Source: Rugalucina vietnamica
Taxonomy: Eukaryota > Mollusca > Bivalvia > Lucinida > Lucinidae
NCBI GenBank assembly: GCA_964017185.1
Contig: OZ024876.1
Span: 17,248,226-17,312,225, forward strand
DNA length: 64,000 bases
Direction of reading: 5' to 3'
Shown: piece after piece, positions 24,601 to 38,040 of the stretch
Layout: the number at the start of each line of letters is the position of its first letter
Position numbering within the stretch: the stretch's first letter is position 1
Translations under genes and position numbers: made by a program
Notes under the pieces: model-generated
What the model was told of the DNA's origin: nothing
Databases searched by the model: none
The model's input: only the letters and a program-made list of their open reading frames with translations

Positions 24601-27600
24601 GGTTTGGGGGAAATTTCAACTCAAACATTGGGTAACGTGAACATTCATGGGTTTGGGGGTGGGGTATAAGGCACCCCTGTCATTGACGTGCGCGGAGTTT
24701 AGGGAGCAAACAACCTAGTGGGATTTACAGTAGAAGGGACGTACTTTTAAACCACATAAGCGGCTATGCCGGGAAAACTCTAGTTTTCGAAAAAATAGGG
24801 GTACAAAAATGACCGAAAATGGAAATTTCTGTACAGTATTGCAATGTGTCGGTACCAACTCGGGCTGGTTTCTCACAGAACCCAACCGAGTTTAGGGAGT
24901 TCGAGACCCAGTGGGCCTTGTAGTCCATACAAGTGCCTTTACAGCCCATAGGTCGGTAATACTGGGAAAACTCTGGTTTGTCGGAAATTTCAACTCAAAC
25001 ATTGGGAAACGTGAACATTCATGGTTTTGGGGGTTGGGTATGAGGCACCCCTGTCATTGACGTGCGCGGAGTTTAGGGAGCAAGCGACCTAGTGGGATTA
25101 ACAGTAGAAGGGATGTACTTTCAGACCATATAAGCGGCTATGTCGGGAAAACTCTGGTTTTCGAGAAATAGGGGTACAAAGATGACCGAAAATGGAAATT
25201 TCTGTATAGTATTGCAATGTGTCGGTACCAACTCGGGCTGGTTTCTCACAGAACCCCACTGAGTTTAGGGAGTTCGAGACCCAGTGGGGCTTGTAGTCTA
25301 TACAAGTGCCTTTACAGCCCATAGGTCGGTTATACTGGGAAAACTCTGGTTTGTCGGAAATTTCAACTCAAACATTGGGAAACGTGAACATTCATGGTTT
25401 TGGGGGTGGGGTAAGAGGCACCCCTGTCATTGACGTGCGCGGAGTTTAGGGAGCAAGCGACCTAGTGGGATTTACAGTAGAAGGAATGTACTTTTAGACC
25501 ACATAAGCGGCTATGCCGGGAAAACTCTAGTTTTCGAGAAATAGGGGTACAAAAATGACCAAAAATGGAAATTTCTGTATAGTATTGCAATGTGTCGGTA
25601 CCAACTCGGGCTGGTTTCTCACAGAACCCCACCGAGTTTAGGGAGTTCGAGACCCAGTGAGGCTTGTAGTCCATACAAGTGCCTTTACAGCCCATAGGTC
25701 GGTTATACTGGGAAAACTCTGGTTTGTCGGAAATTTCAACTCAAACATTGGGAAACGTGAACATTCATGGGTTTGGGGGTGGGGTAAGAGGCACCCCTGT
25801 CATTGACGTGCGCGGAGTTTAGGGAGCAAACGACCTAGTGGGATTTACAGTAGAAGGGACGTACTTTTAAACCACATAAGCGGCTATGCCGGGAAAACTC
25901 TAGTTTTCGAAAAAATAGGGGTACAAAAATGACCGAAAATGGAAATTTCTGTACAGTATTGCAATGTGTCGGTACCAACTCGGGATGGTTTCTCACAGAA
26001 CCCCACCGAGTTTAGGGAGTTCGAGACCCAGTGGGCCTTGTAGTCCATACAAGTGCCTTTACAGCCCATAAGTAGGTAATACTGGGAAAACTCTCGTTTG
26101 TCGGAAATTTCAACTCAAACATTGGGAAACGTGAACATTCATGGGTTTGGGGGTGGGGTATGAGGCACCCCTGTCATTGACGTGCGCGGAGTTTAGGGAG
26201 CAAGCGACCTAGTGGGATTTACAGTAGAAGGGATGTACTTTCAGACCATATAAGCGGCTATGTCGGGAAATCTCTGGTTTTCGAGAAATAGGGGTACAAA
26301 GATGACCGAAAATGGAAATTTCTGTATAGTATTGCAATGTGTCGGTACCAACTCGGGCTGGTTTCTCACAGAACCCCACCGAGTTTAGGGAGTTCGAGAC
26401 CCAGTGGGGCTTGTAGTCTATACAAGTGCCTTTACAGCCCATAGGTCGGTTATACTGGGGAAACTCTGGTTTGTCGGAAATTTCAACATTGGGAAACGTG
26501 AAAATTCATGGTTTTGTGGGTGGGGTAAGAGGCACCCTTGTCATTGACGTGCGCGGAGTTTAGGGAGCAAGCGACCTAGTGGGATTTACAGTAGAAGGAA
26601 TGTACTTTCAGACCACATAAGCGGCTATGCCGGGAAAACTCTAGTTTTCGAGAAATAGGGGTACAAAAATGACCAAAAATGGAAATTTCTGTATAGTATT
26701 GCAATGTGTCGGTACCAACTCGGGCTGGTTTCTCACAGAACCCCACCGAGTTTAGGGAGTTCGAGACCCAGTGGGTCTTGTAGTCCAGAAAGTGCCTTTA
26801 CAGCCCATAGGTCGGTTATACTGGGAAAACTCTGGTTTGTCGGAAATTTCAACTCAAACATTGGGAAACGTGAACATTCATGGGTTTGGGGGTGGGGTAT
26901 AAGGCACCCCTGTCATTGACGTGCGCGGGGTTTAGGGAGCAAGCGACCTAGTGGGATTTACAGTAGAAGGGATGTACTTTCAGACAATATAAGCGGCTAT
27001 GTCGGGAAAACTCTGGTTTTCGAGAAATAGGGGTACAAAGATGACCGAAAATGGAAATTTCTGTATAGTATTGCAATGTGTCGGTACCAACTCGGGCTGG
27101 TTTCTCACAGAACCCCACCGAGTTTAGGGAGTTCGAGACCCAGTGGGCATTGTAGTCCATACAAGTACCTTTACAGCCCATAGGTCGGTTATACTGGGAA
27201 AACTCTGGTTTGTCGGAAATTTTAACTCAAACATTGGGAAACGTGAACATTCATGGTTTTGGGGGTGGGGTAAGAGGCACCCCTGTCATTGACGTGCGCG
27301 GAGTTTAGGGAGCAAGCGACCTAGTGGGATTTACAGTAAAAGGAATGTACTTTCAGACCACATAAGCGGCTATGCCGGGAAAACTCTAGTTTTCGAGAAA
27401 TAGGGGTACAAAAATGACCAAAAATGGAAATTTCTGTATAGTATTGCAATGTGTCGGTACCAACACGGGCTGGTTTCTCACAGAACCCCACCGAGTTTAG
27501 GGAGTTCGAGACCCAGTGGGCCTTGTAGTCCATACAAGTGCCTTTACAGCCCATAGGTCGGTTATACTGGGAAAACTCTGGTTTGTCGGAAATTTTAACT

Positions 27601-29475
27601 CAAACATTGGGAAACGTGAACATTCATTGGTTTGGGGTGGGGTAAGAGGCACCCCTGTCATTGACGTGCGCGGAGTTTAGGGAGCACGCGACCTAGTGGG
27701 ATATACAGAAGAAGGAATGTACTTTCAGACCAAATAATTGGCTATGCCGGGAAAACTCTAGTTTTCTAGAAATAGGGGTACAAAAATGACCAAAATGGAA
27801 ATTTCTGTACAGTATTGCAATGTGTCGGTACCAACTCGGGCTGGTTTCTCACAGAACCCCACCGAGTTTAGGGAGTTCGAGACCCAGTGGGGCTTGTAGT
27901 CCATACAAGTGCCTTTACAGCCCATAGGTCGGTTATACTGGGAAAACTCTGGTTTGTCGGAAATTTTATCTCAAACATTGGGAAACGTGAACATTGATGG
28001 GTTTGGGGTTGGGGTAAAAGGTACCCCTGTCATTGACGTGCGCGGAGTTTAGGGAGCAAGCGACCTAGTGGGATTTACAGTAAAAGGAATGTACTTTCAG
28101 ACCACATAAGCGGCTATGTCGGGAAAACTCTGGTTTACGAGAAATAGGGATACAAAGATGACCGAAAATGGAAATTTCTGTACAGTATTGCAATGTGTCG
28201 GTACCAACTCGGGCTGGTTTCTCACAGAACCCCACCGAGTTTAGGGAGTTCGAGACCCAGTGGGCCTTGTAGTCCATACAAGTGCCTTTACAGCCCATAT
28301 GACGGTAATACTGGGAAAACTCTGGTTTGTCGGAAATTTCAACTCAAACATTGGAAAACGTGAACATTCATGGGTTTGGGGGTGGGGTATGAGGCACCCC
28401 TGTCATTGACGTGCGCGGAGTTTAGGGAGCAAGCGACCTAGTGGGATTTACAGTAGAATGAATGTACTTTTAGACCACATAATTGGCTATGCCGGGAAAA
28501 CTCTAGTTTTTGAGAAACAGGGGTACAAAAATGACCAAAAATGGAAATTTCTGTATAGTATTGCAATGTGTCGGTACCAACTCGGGCTGGTTTCTCACAG
28601 AAACCCACCGAGATTAGGGAGTTCGAGACCCAGTGGGGCTTGTAGTCCACACAAGTGCCTTTACAGCCCATAGGTCGGTTATACTGGGAAAACTCTGGTT
28701 TGTCGGAAATTTTAACTCAAACATTGGGAAACGTGAACATTCATGGGTTTGGGGGTGGGGTATAAGGTACCCCTGTGATTGGCGAGCACGGAGTTTAGGG
28801 AGCAAGCGACCTAGTGGGATTTACAGTAGAAGGGATGTACTTTTAGACCATATAAGCGGCTATGTCGGGAAAACTCTGGTTTTCGAGAAATAGGGGTACA
28901 AAGATGACCGAAAATGGAAATTTCTGTACAGTATTGCAATGTGTCGGTACCAACTCGGAGTTCGATACCCAGTGGGCCTTGTAGTCCATACAAGTGCCTT
29001 TACAGCCCATAGGTCGGTTATACTGGGAAAACTCTGGTTTGTCGGAAATTTGAACTCAAACATTGGGAAACGTGAACATTCATGGTTTTGGGGGTGGGGT
29101 AAGAGGCACCCCTGTCATTGACGTGCGCGGAATTTAGGGAGCAAGCGACCTAATGGGATTTACAGTAGAAGGAAGGTACTTTCAGACCACATAAGCGGAT
29201 ATGCCGGGAAAACTCTAGTTTTCGAGAAATAGGGGTACAAAAATGACCAAAAATGGAAATTTCTGTATAGTATTGCAATGTGTCGGTACCAACTCGGGCT
29301 GCTTTCTCACAGAACCCCACCGAGTTTAGGGAGTTCGAGACCCAGTGGGCCTTGTAGTCCATACAAGTGCCTTTACATCCCATAGGTCGGTTATACTGGG
29401 AAAACTCTGGTTTGTCGGAAATTTCAACTCAAACATTGGGAAACGTGAACATTCATGGTTTTGGGGGTGGGGTAA

Positions 29476-29510
29476 GAGGCACCCGCGCACGTCAATGACA
29501 GGGGTGCCTC
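29476..29510. repeat. Turn-point of the giant palindrome
   Basis: GAGGCACCC (29476-29484) faces GGGTGCCTC (29502-29510) across a 17-nt spacer, GCGCACGTCAATGACAG. The left arm breaks inside the unit after GAGGCACCC; the right arm resumes in the opposite orientation at GCGCACGTC. The stem beyond it is about 18 kb or more of inverted tandem repeats. The units either side of the turn are not copies of each other: the left unit at 29150 and the right unit at 29602 differ at several diagnostic sites. Confidence 0.9.
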
Positions 29511-29601
29511 ATACCCCACCCCAAACCCATGAATGTTCACGTTTCCCAATGTTTGAGTTGAAATTTCCGACAAACCAGAGTTTTCCCAGTATAACCGACC
29601 T

Positions 29602-29835
29602 ATGGGCTGTAAAGGCACTTGTATTGACTACAAGCCCCACTGGGTCTCGAACTCCCTAAACTCGGTGGGGTTCTGTGAGAAACCAGCCCGAGTTGGTACC
29701 GACACATTGCAATACTGTACAGAAATTTCCATTTTTGGTCATTTTTGTACCCCTATTTCTAGAAAACTAGAGTTTTCCCGGCATAGCCGCTTATGTGGTC
29801 TGAAAGTACATTCCTTCTACTGTAAATCCCACTAG
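29602..29835 (+). other. Recurring 77-codon ORF of the satellite unit (example copy)
   Basis: Most units contain an open frame of 77 codons (MGCKGTC at the start, CKSH at the end), on the minus strand in the left arm and plus in the right arm. This copy is representative. About a third of units carry one extra base in the A-run (TCGAAAAAAT on the array strand), which shifts the frame and ends the product at 61 codons. Variation between units is frequently amino-acid changing (codon 8 ATG/ATA, codon 12 P/A/T), and alternative frames stay open equally often. There is no signal peptide, no known domain and no splice context. I regard it as an incidental frame kept open by array homogenisation, not a gene. 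Confidence 0.2.
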
Positions 29836-32800
29836 GTCGCTTGCTCCCTAAACTCCGCGCACGTCAATGACAGGGGTGCCTCTTACCCCACCCCCAAACC
29901 CATGAATGTTCACGTTTCCCAATGTTTGAGTTGAAATTTCCGACAAACCAGAGTTTTCCCAGTATAACCGACCTATGGGCTGTAAAGGCACTTGTATGGA
30001 CTACAAGGCGCACTGGGTCTCGAACTCCCTAAACTCGGTGGGGTTCTGTGAGAAACCAGCCCGAGTTGGTACCGACACATTGCAATACTATAGAGAAATT
30101 TCCATTTTTGGTCATTTTTGTACCCCTATTTCTCGAAAACTAGAGTTTTCCCGGCATAGCCGCTTATGTGGTCTGAAAGTACATTCCTTCTACTGTAAAT
30201 CCCACTAGGCCGCTTGCTCCCTAAACTCCGCGCACGTCAATGACAGGGGTGCCTCTTACACCACCCCCAAAACCATGAATGTTCACGTTTCCCAATGTTT
30301 GAGTTGAAATTTCCGACAAACCAGAGTTTTCCCAGTATAACCGACCTATGGGCTGTAAAGGCACTTGTATGGACTACAAGGCCCACTGGGTCTCGAACTC
30401 CCTAAACTCGGTGGGGTTCTGTGAGAAACCAGCCCGAGTTGGTACCGACACATTGCAATACTATAGAGAAATTTCCATTTTTGGTCATTTTTGTACCCCT
30501 ATTTCTCGAAAACTAGAGTTTTCCCGGCATAGCCGCTTATGTGGTCTGAAAGTACATTCCTTCTACTGTAAATCCCACTAGGCCGCTTGCTCCCTAAACT
30601 CCGCGCACGTCAATGACAGGGGTGCCTCTTACACCACACCCAAAACCATGAATGTTCACGTTTCCCAATGTTTGAGTTGAAATTTCCGACAAACCAGAGT
30701 TTTCCCAGTATAACCGACCTATGGGCTGTAAAGGCACTTGTATGGACTACAAGCCCCACTGGGTCTCGAACTCCCTAAACTTGGTGGGGTTCTGTGAGAA
30801 ACCAACCCGAGTTGGTACCGACACATTGCAATACTATACAGAAATTTCCATTTTCGGTCATCTTTGTACCCCTATTTCTCGAAAAGCAGAGTTTTCCCGA
30901 CATAGCCGCTTATATGGTCTGAAAGTACATCCCTTCTACTGTAATTCCCACTAGGTCGCTTGCTCCCTAAACTCCGCGCACGTCAATGACAGGGGTGCCT
31001 CATACCCCACCCCCAAACCCATGAATGTTCACGTTTCCCAATGTTTGAGTTGAAATTTCCGACAAACCAGAGTTTTCCCAGTATAACCGACCTATTCGCT
31101 GTAAAGGCACTTGTATGGACTACAAGCCCCACTGGGTCTCGAACTCCCTAAACTCGGTGGGGTTCTGTGAGAAACCAGCCCGTGTTGGTACCGACACATT
31201 GCAATACTGTACAGAAATTTCCATTTTTGGTCATTTTTGTACCCCTATTTCTAGAAAACTAGAGTTTTCCCGGCATAGCCGCTTATGTGTACTGAAAGTA
31301 CATTCCTTCTTCTATAAATCTCACTAGGTCGCTTGCTCCCTAAACTCCGCGCACGTCAATGACAGGGGTGCCTCTTACCCCACCCCCGAACCAATGAATG
31401 TTCACGTTTCCCAATGTTTGAGTTGAAATTTCCGACAAACCAGAGTTTTCCCAGTATAACCGACCTATGGGCTGTAAAGGCACTTGTATGGACTACAAGG
31501 CCCACTGGGTCTCGAACTCCCTTAACTCGGTGGGGTTCTGTGAGAAACCAGCCCGAGTTGGTACCGACACATTGCAATACTGTACAGAAATTTCCATTTT
31601 CGGTCATCTTTGTACCCCTTTTTCTCGAAAACCAGAGTTTTCCCGACATAGCCGCTTATATGGTCTAAAAGAACATCCCTTCTACTGTAAATCCCACTAG
31701 GTCACTTGCTCCCTAAACTCCGTGCTCGCCAATAACAGGGGTACCTTATACCCCACCCCCAAACCCATGAATGTTCACGTTTCCCAATGTTTGAGTTAAA
31801 ATTTACGACAAACCAGAGTTTTCCCAGTATAACCGACCTATGGGCTGTAAAGGCACTTGTATGGACTACAAGCCCCACTGGGTCTCGAACTCCCTAAACT
31901 CGGTGGGGTTCTGTGAGAAACCAGCCCGAGTTGGTACCGACACATTGCAATACTGTACAGAAATTTCCATTTTTGGTCATTTTTGTACCCCTATTTCTAG
32001 AAAACTAGAGTTTTCCCGGCATAGCCGCTTATGTGGTCTAAAAAAACATCCCTTCTACTGTAAATCCCACTAGGTCGCTTGCTCCCTAAACTCCGTGCAC
32101 GTCAATGACAGGGGTGCCTTATACCCCACCCCCAAACCCATGAATGTTCACGTTTCCCAATGTTTGAGTTGAAATTTTCGACAAACCAGAGTTTTCCCAG
32201 TATAACCGACCTATGGGCTGTAAAGGCACTTGTATGGACTACAAGACCCACTGGGTCTCGAACTCCCTAAACTCGGTGGGTTCTGTGAGAAACCAGCCCG
32301 AGTTGGTACCGACACATTGCAATACTATACAGAAATTTCCATTTTTGGTCATTTTTGTACCCCTATTTCTCGAAAACTAGAGTTTTCCCGGCATAGCCGC
32401 TTATGTGATCTGAAAGTACATACCTTCTACTGTAAATCCCACTAGATCGCTTGCTCCCTAAACTCCGCGCACGTCAATGACAGGGGTGCCTCATACCCAA
32501 CCCCCAAAACCATGAATGTTCACGTTTCCCAATGTTTGAGTTGAAATTTTCGACAAACCAGAGTTTTCCCAGTATAACCGACCTATGGGCTGTAAAGGCA
32601 CTTGTATGGACTACAAGACCCACTGGGTCTCGAACTCCCTAAACTCGGTGGGTTCTGTGAGAAACCAGCCCGAGTTGGTACCGACACATTGCAATACTAT
32701 ACAGAAATTTCCATTTTCGGTCATCTTTGTACCCCTATTTCTCGAAAACTAGAGTTTTCCCGACATAGCCGCTTATATGGTCTGAAAGTACATCCCTTCT

Positions 32801-35567
32801 ACTGTAAATCCCACTAGGTCGCTTGCTCCCTAATCTCCGCGCACGTCAATGACAGGGGTGCCTCTTACCCCACCCCCAAACCCATGAATGTTCACGTTTC
32901 CCAATGTTTGAGTTGAAATTTCCGACAAACCAGAGTTTTCCCAGTATAACCGACCTATGGGCTGTAAAGGCACTTGTATAGACTACAAGCCCCACTGGGT
33001 CTCGAACTCCCTAAACTCAGTGGGGTTCTGTGAGAAACCAGCCCGAGTTGGTACCGACACATTGCAATACTATACAGAAATTTCCATTTTCGGTCATCTT
33101 TGTACCCCTATTTCTCGAAAACCAGAGTTTTCCCGACATAGCCGCTTATATGGTCTGAAAGTACATCCCTTCTACTGTTAATCCCACTAGGTCGCTTGCT
33201 CCCTAAACTCCGCGCACGTCAATGACAGGGGTGCCTCATACCCAACCCCCAAAACCATGAATGTTCACGTTTCCCAATGTTTGAGTTGAAATTTTCGACA
33301 AACCAGAGTTTTTCCAGTATTACCGACCTATGGGCTGTAAAGGCACTTGTATGGACTACAAGGCCCACTGGGTCTCGAACTCCCTAAACTCGGTTGGGTT
33401 CTGTGAGAAACCAGCCCGAGTTGGTACCGACACATTGCAATACTGTACAGAAATTTCCATTTTCGGTCATTTTTGTACCCCTATTTTTTCGAAAACTAGA
33501 GTTTTCCCGGCATAGCCGCTTATGTGGTTTAAAAGTACGTCCCTTCTACTGTAAATCCCACTAGGTCGTTTGCTCCCTAAACTCCGCGCACGTCAATGAC
33601 AGGGGTGCCTTATACCCCACCCCCAAACCCATGAATGTTCACGTTTCCCAATGTTTGAGTTGAAATTTCCCCCAATCCAGAGTTTTCCCAGTATAACCGA
33701 CCTACGGGCTGTAAAGGCTCTTGTATGGACTACAAGCCTCACTGGGTCTCGAACTCCCTAAACTCGGTGGGGTTCTGTGAGAAACCAGCCCGAGTTGGTA
33801 CCGACACATTGCAATACTATACAGAAATTTCCATTTTTGGTCATTTTTGTACCCCTATTTCTCGAAAACTAGAGTTTTCCCGGCATAGCCGCTTATGTGG
33901 TCTAAAAGTACATTCCTTCTACTGTAAATCCCACTAGGTCGCTTGCTCCCTAAACTCCGCACACGTCAATGACAGGGGTGCCTCTTACCCCACCCCCAAA
34001 ACCATGAATGTTCACGTTTCCCAATGTTTGAGTTGAAATTTCCGACAAACCAGAGTTTTCCCAGTATAACCGACCTATGGGCTGTAAAGGCACTTGTATG
34101 GACTACAAGCCCCACTGGGTCTCGAACTCCCTAAACTCGGTGGGGTTCTGTGAGAAACCAGCCCGAGTTGGTACCGACACATTGCAATACTATACAGAAA
34201 TTTCCATTTTTGGTCATTTTTGTACCCCTATTTCTCGAAAACTAGAGTTTTCCCGGCATAGCCGCTTATGTGGTCTGAAGGTACATTACCTCTACTGTAA
34301 ATCCCACTAGCTCGCTTGCTCCCTAACCTCCGCGCACGTCAATGACAGGGGTGCCTCTTACCCCACCCGCAAACCCATGAATGTTCACGTTTCCCAATGT
34401 TTGAGTTGAAATTTCCGACAAACCAGAGTTTTCCCAATATAACCGACCTATGGGCTGTAAAGGCACTTGTATAGACTACAAGCCCCACTGGGTCTCGAAC
34501 TCCCTAAACTCGGTGGGGTTCTGTGAGAAACCAGCCCGAGTTGGTACCGACACATTGCAATACTGTACAGAAATTTCCATTTTTGGTCATATTTGTACCC
34601 CTATTTCTCGAAAACCAGAGTTTTCCCGACATAGCCGCTTATATGGTCTAAAAGTACATCCCTTCTACTGTAAATCCCACTAGGTCGCTTGCTCCCTAAA
34701 CTCCGTGCTCGCCAATCACAGGGGTACCTTATACCCCACCCCCAAACCCATGAATGTTCACGTTTCCCAATGTTTGAGTTAAAATTTCCGACAAACCAGA
34801 GTTTTCCCAGTATAACCGACCTATGGGCTGTAAAGGCACTTGTATGGACTACAAGCCCCACTGGGTCTCGAACTCCCTAAACTCGGTGGGGTTCTGTGAG
34901 AAACCAGCCCGAGTTGGTACCGACACATTGCAATACTACACAGAAATTTCCATTTTTGGTCATTTTGTACCCCTGTTTCTCGAAAACTAGAGTTTTCCCG
35001 GCATAGCCAATTATGTGGTCTAAAAGTACATCCATTTTACTGTAAATCCCACTAGGTCGCTTGCTCCCTAAACTCCGCGCACGTCAATGACAGGGGTGCC
35101 TCATACCCCACCCCAAAACCCATGAATGTTCACGTTTTCCAATGTTTGAGTTGAAATTTCCGACAAACCAGAGTTTTCCCAGTATTTCCGTCCTATGGGC
35201 TGTAAAGGCACTTGTATGGACTACAAGGCCCACTGGGTCTCGAACTCCCTAAACTCGGTTGGGTTCTGTGAGAAACCAGCCCGAGTTGGTACCGACACAT
35301 TGCAATACTGTACAGAAATTTCCATTTTCGGTCATATTTGTACCCCTATTTCTCGAAAACCAGAGTTTTCCCGACATAGCCGCTTATATGGTCTAAAAGT
35401 ACATCCCTTCTACTGTAAATCGCACTAGGTCGCTTGCTCCCTAAACTCCGTGCTCGCCAATCACAGGGGTACCTTATACCCCACCCCCAAACCCATGAAT
35501 GTTCACGTTTCCCAATGTTTGAGTTGAAATTTCCGACAAACCAGAGTTTTCCCAGTATAACCGACCT

Positions 35568-38040
35568 ATGGGCTGTAAAGGCACTTGTATGGACTACAAG
35601 CCCCACTGGGTCTCGAACTCCCTAAACTCGGTGGGGTTCTGTGAGAAACCAGCCCGAGTTGGTACCGACACATTGCAAAACTGTACAGAAATTTCCATTT
35701 TTGGTCATTTTTGTACCCCTTTTTCTAGAAAACTAGAGTTTTCCCGGCATAGCCGCTTATGTGGTCTGAAAGTACATTTCTTCTTCTGTAAATCCCACTA
35801 GGTCGCTTGCTCCCTAAACTCCGCGCACGTCAATGACAGGGGTGCCTCTTACCCCACCCCCAAACCCATGAATGTTCACGTTTCCCAATGTTTGAGTTGA
35901 AATTTCCGACAAACCAGAGTTTTCCCAGTATAACCGACCTATGGGCTGTAAAGGCACTTGTATGGACTACAAGGCCCACTGGGTCTCGAACTCCCTAAAC
36001 TCGGTGGGGTTCTGTGAGAAACCAGCCCGAGTTGGTACCGACACATTGCAATACTATACAGAAATTTCCATTTTTGGTCATTTTCGTACCCCTATTTCTC
36101 GAAAACTAGAGTTTTCCCGGCATAGCCGCTTATGTGGTCTGAAAGTACATTCCTTCTACTGTAAATCCCACTAGGTCGCTTGCTCCCTAAACTCCGCGCA
36201 CGTCAATGACAGGGGTGCCTCTTACCCAACCCCCAAAACCATGAATGTTCACGTTTCCCAATGTTTGAGTTGAAATTTCCGACAAACCAGAGTTTTCCCA
36301 GTATAACCGACCTATGAGTTGTAAAGGCACTTGTATAGACTACAAGCCCCACTGGGTCTCGAACTCCCTAAACTCGGTGGGGTTCTGTGAGAAACCAGCC
36401 CGAGTTGGTACCGACACATTGCAATACTATATAGAAATTTCCATTTTCGGTCATCTTTGTACCCCTATTTCTCGAAAACCAGAGTTTTCCCGACATAGCC
36501 GCTTATATGGTCTGAAAGTACATCCCTTCTACTGTAAATCCCACTAGGTCGCTTGCTCCCTAAACTCCGCGCACGTCAATGACAGGGGTGCCTCATACCC
36601 CACCCCCAAACCCATGAATGTTCACGTTTCCCAATGTTTGAGTTGAAATTTCCGACAAACCAGAGTTTTCCCAGTATTACCGACCTATGGGCTGTAAAGG
36701 CACTTGTATGGACTACAAGGCCCACTGGGTCTCGAACTCCCTAAACTCGGTGGGGTTCTGTGAGAAACCAGCCCGAGTTGGTACCGACACATTGCAATAC
36801 TGTACAGAAATTTCCATTTTCGGTCATTTTTGTACCCCTATTTTTTCAAAAACTACAGTTTTCCCGGCATAGCCGCTTATGTGGTTTAAAAGTACGTCCC
36901 TTCTACTGTAAATCCCACTAGGTCGTTTGCTCCCTAAACTCCGCGCACGTCAATGACAGGGGTGCCTCTTACCCCACCCCCAAACCCATGAATGTTCACG
37001 TTTCCCAATGTTTGAGTTGAAATTTCCGACAAACCAGAGTTTTCCTAGTATAACCAACCTATGGGCTGTAAAGGCACTTGTATGGACTACAAGCCCCACT
37101 GGGTCTCGAACTCCCTAAACTCGGTGGGGTTCTGTGAGAAACCAGCCCGACTTGGTACCGACACATTGCAATACTGTACAGAAATTTCCATTTTTGGTCA
37201 TTTTTGTACCCCTATTTCTAGAAAACTAGAGTTTTCCCGGCATAGCCGCTTATGTGGTCTGAAAGTACATTCCTTCTTCTATAAATCTCACTAGGTCGCT
37301 TGCTCCCTAAACTCCGCGCACGTCAATGACAGGGGTGCCTCTTACCCCACCCCCAAACCAATGAATGTTCACGTTTCCCAATGTTTGAGTTGAAATTTCC
37401 GACAAACCAGAGTTTTCCCAGTATAACCGACCTATGGGCTGTAAAGGCACTTGTATGGACTACAAGGCCCACTGGGTCTCGAACTCCCTTAACTCGGTGG
37501 GGTTCTGTGAGAAACCAGCCCGAGTTGGTACCGACACATTGCAATACTGTACAGAAATTTCCATTTTCGGTCATTTTTGTACCCCTATTTCTCGAAAACC
37601 AGAGTTTTCCCGACATAGCCGCTTATATGGTCTAAAAGAACATCCCTTCTACTGTAAATCCCACTAGGTCACTTGCTCCCTAAACTCCGTGCTCGCCAAT
37701 CACAGGGGTACCTTATACCCCACCCCCAAACCCATGAATGTTCACGTTTCCCAATGTTTGAGTTGAAATTTCCGACAAACCAGAGTTTTCTTAGTATAAC
37801 CGACCTATGGGCTGTAAAGGCACTTGTATGGACTACAAGCCCCACTGGGTCTCGAACTCCCTAAACTCGGTGGGGTTCTGTGAGAAACCAGCCCGAGTTG
37901 GTACCGACACATTGCAATACTGTACAGAAATTTCCATTTTTGGTCATTTTTGTACCCCTATTTCTAGAAAACTAGAGTTTTCCCGGCATAGCCGCTTATG
38001 TGGTCTGAAAAAACATCCCTTCTACTGTAAATCCCACTAG
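35568..38040 (-). repeat. Seven-unit marker block, right arm (mirror copy)
   Basis: Unit frames at 35568, 35941, 36314, 36687, 37061, 37434 and 37807 carry the same diagnostic variants as the left-arm block in exactly reversed order, including the GAGTTAAGGGAG-type unit at 37434. Parts of the block recur again at 31467-32073 and 39301-40622, showing later segmental duplication within the right arm. Confidence 0.75.

Larger units (their letters stand above)
7249..29484 (+). repeat. Left satellite arm, ~373-bp units, about 59 copies
   Basis: Landmarks per unit are CATTGACGTGCGCGGAGTTT, GGGAGCAAGCGACCTAGTGG, GCGGCTATGCCGGGAAAACT, GCAATGTGTCGGTACCAACT, GTAGTCCATACAAGTGCC, AACATTGGGAAACGTGAACA and GGGTGGGGTAAGAGGCACCC. 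Units differ by a few percent, mostly by recurrent diagnostic changes: TCGAGAAAT versus TCGAAAAAAT, GTATAG versus GTACAG, and GGCACC...TTGACGTGC versus GGTACC...TTGGCGAGC. The diagnostic types recur in order, giving local higher-order repeats of about 1120 bp (9545/10665; 13515/14635; 13937/15057), about 1495 bp (19859-22335) and about 1867 bp (22897/24764). The first unit has an internal deletion of roughly 27 bases near 7340, and the last has a deletion near 28958. A SINE interrupts at 12778-13067. There are no genes; every ORF is the same unit frame repeated. Confidence 0.95.

Noticed and set aside
29400..29600. The palindrome as a simple missed-adapter hairpin read
   Set aside because: The units flanking the turn are not exact reverse complements, the arms differ by about ten units, and only one arm carries the SINE. 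An assembly join error at the turn cannot be excluded.
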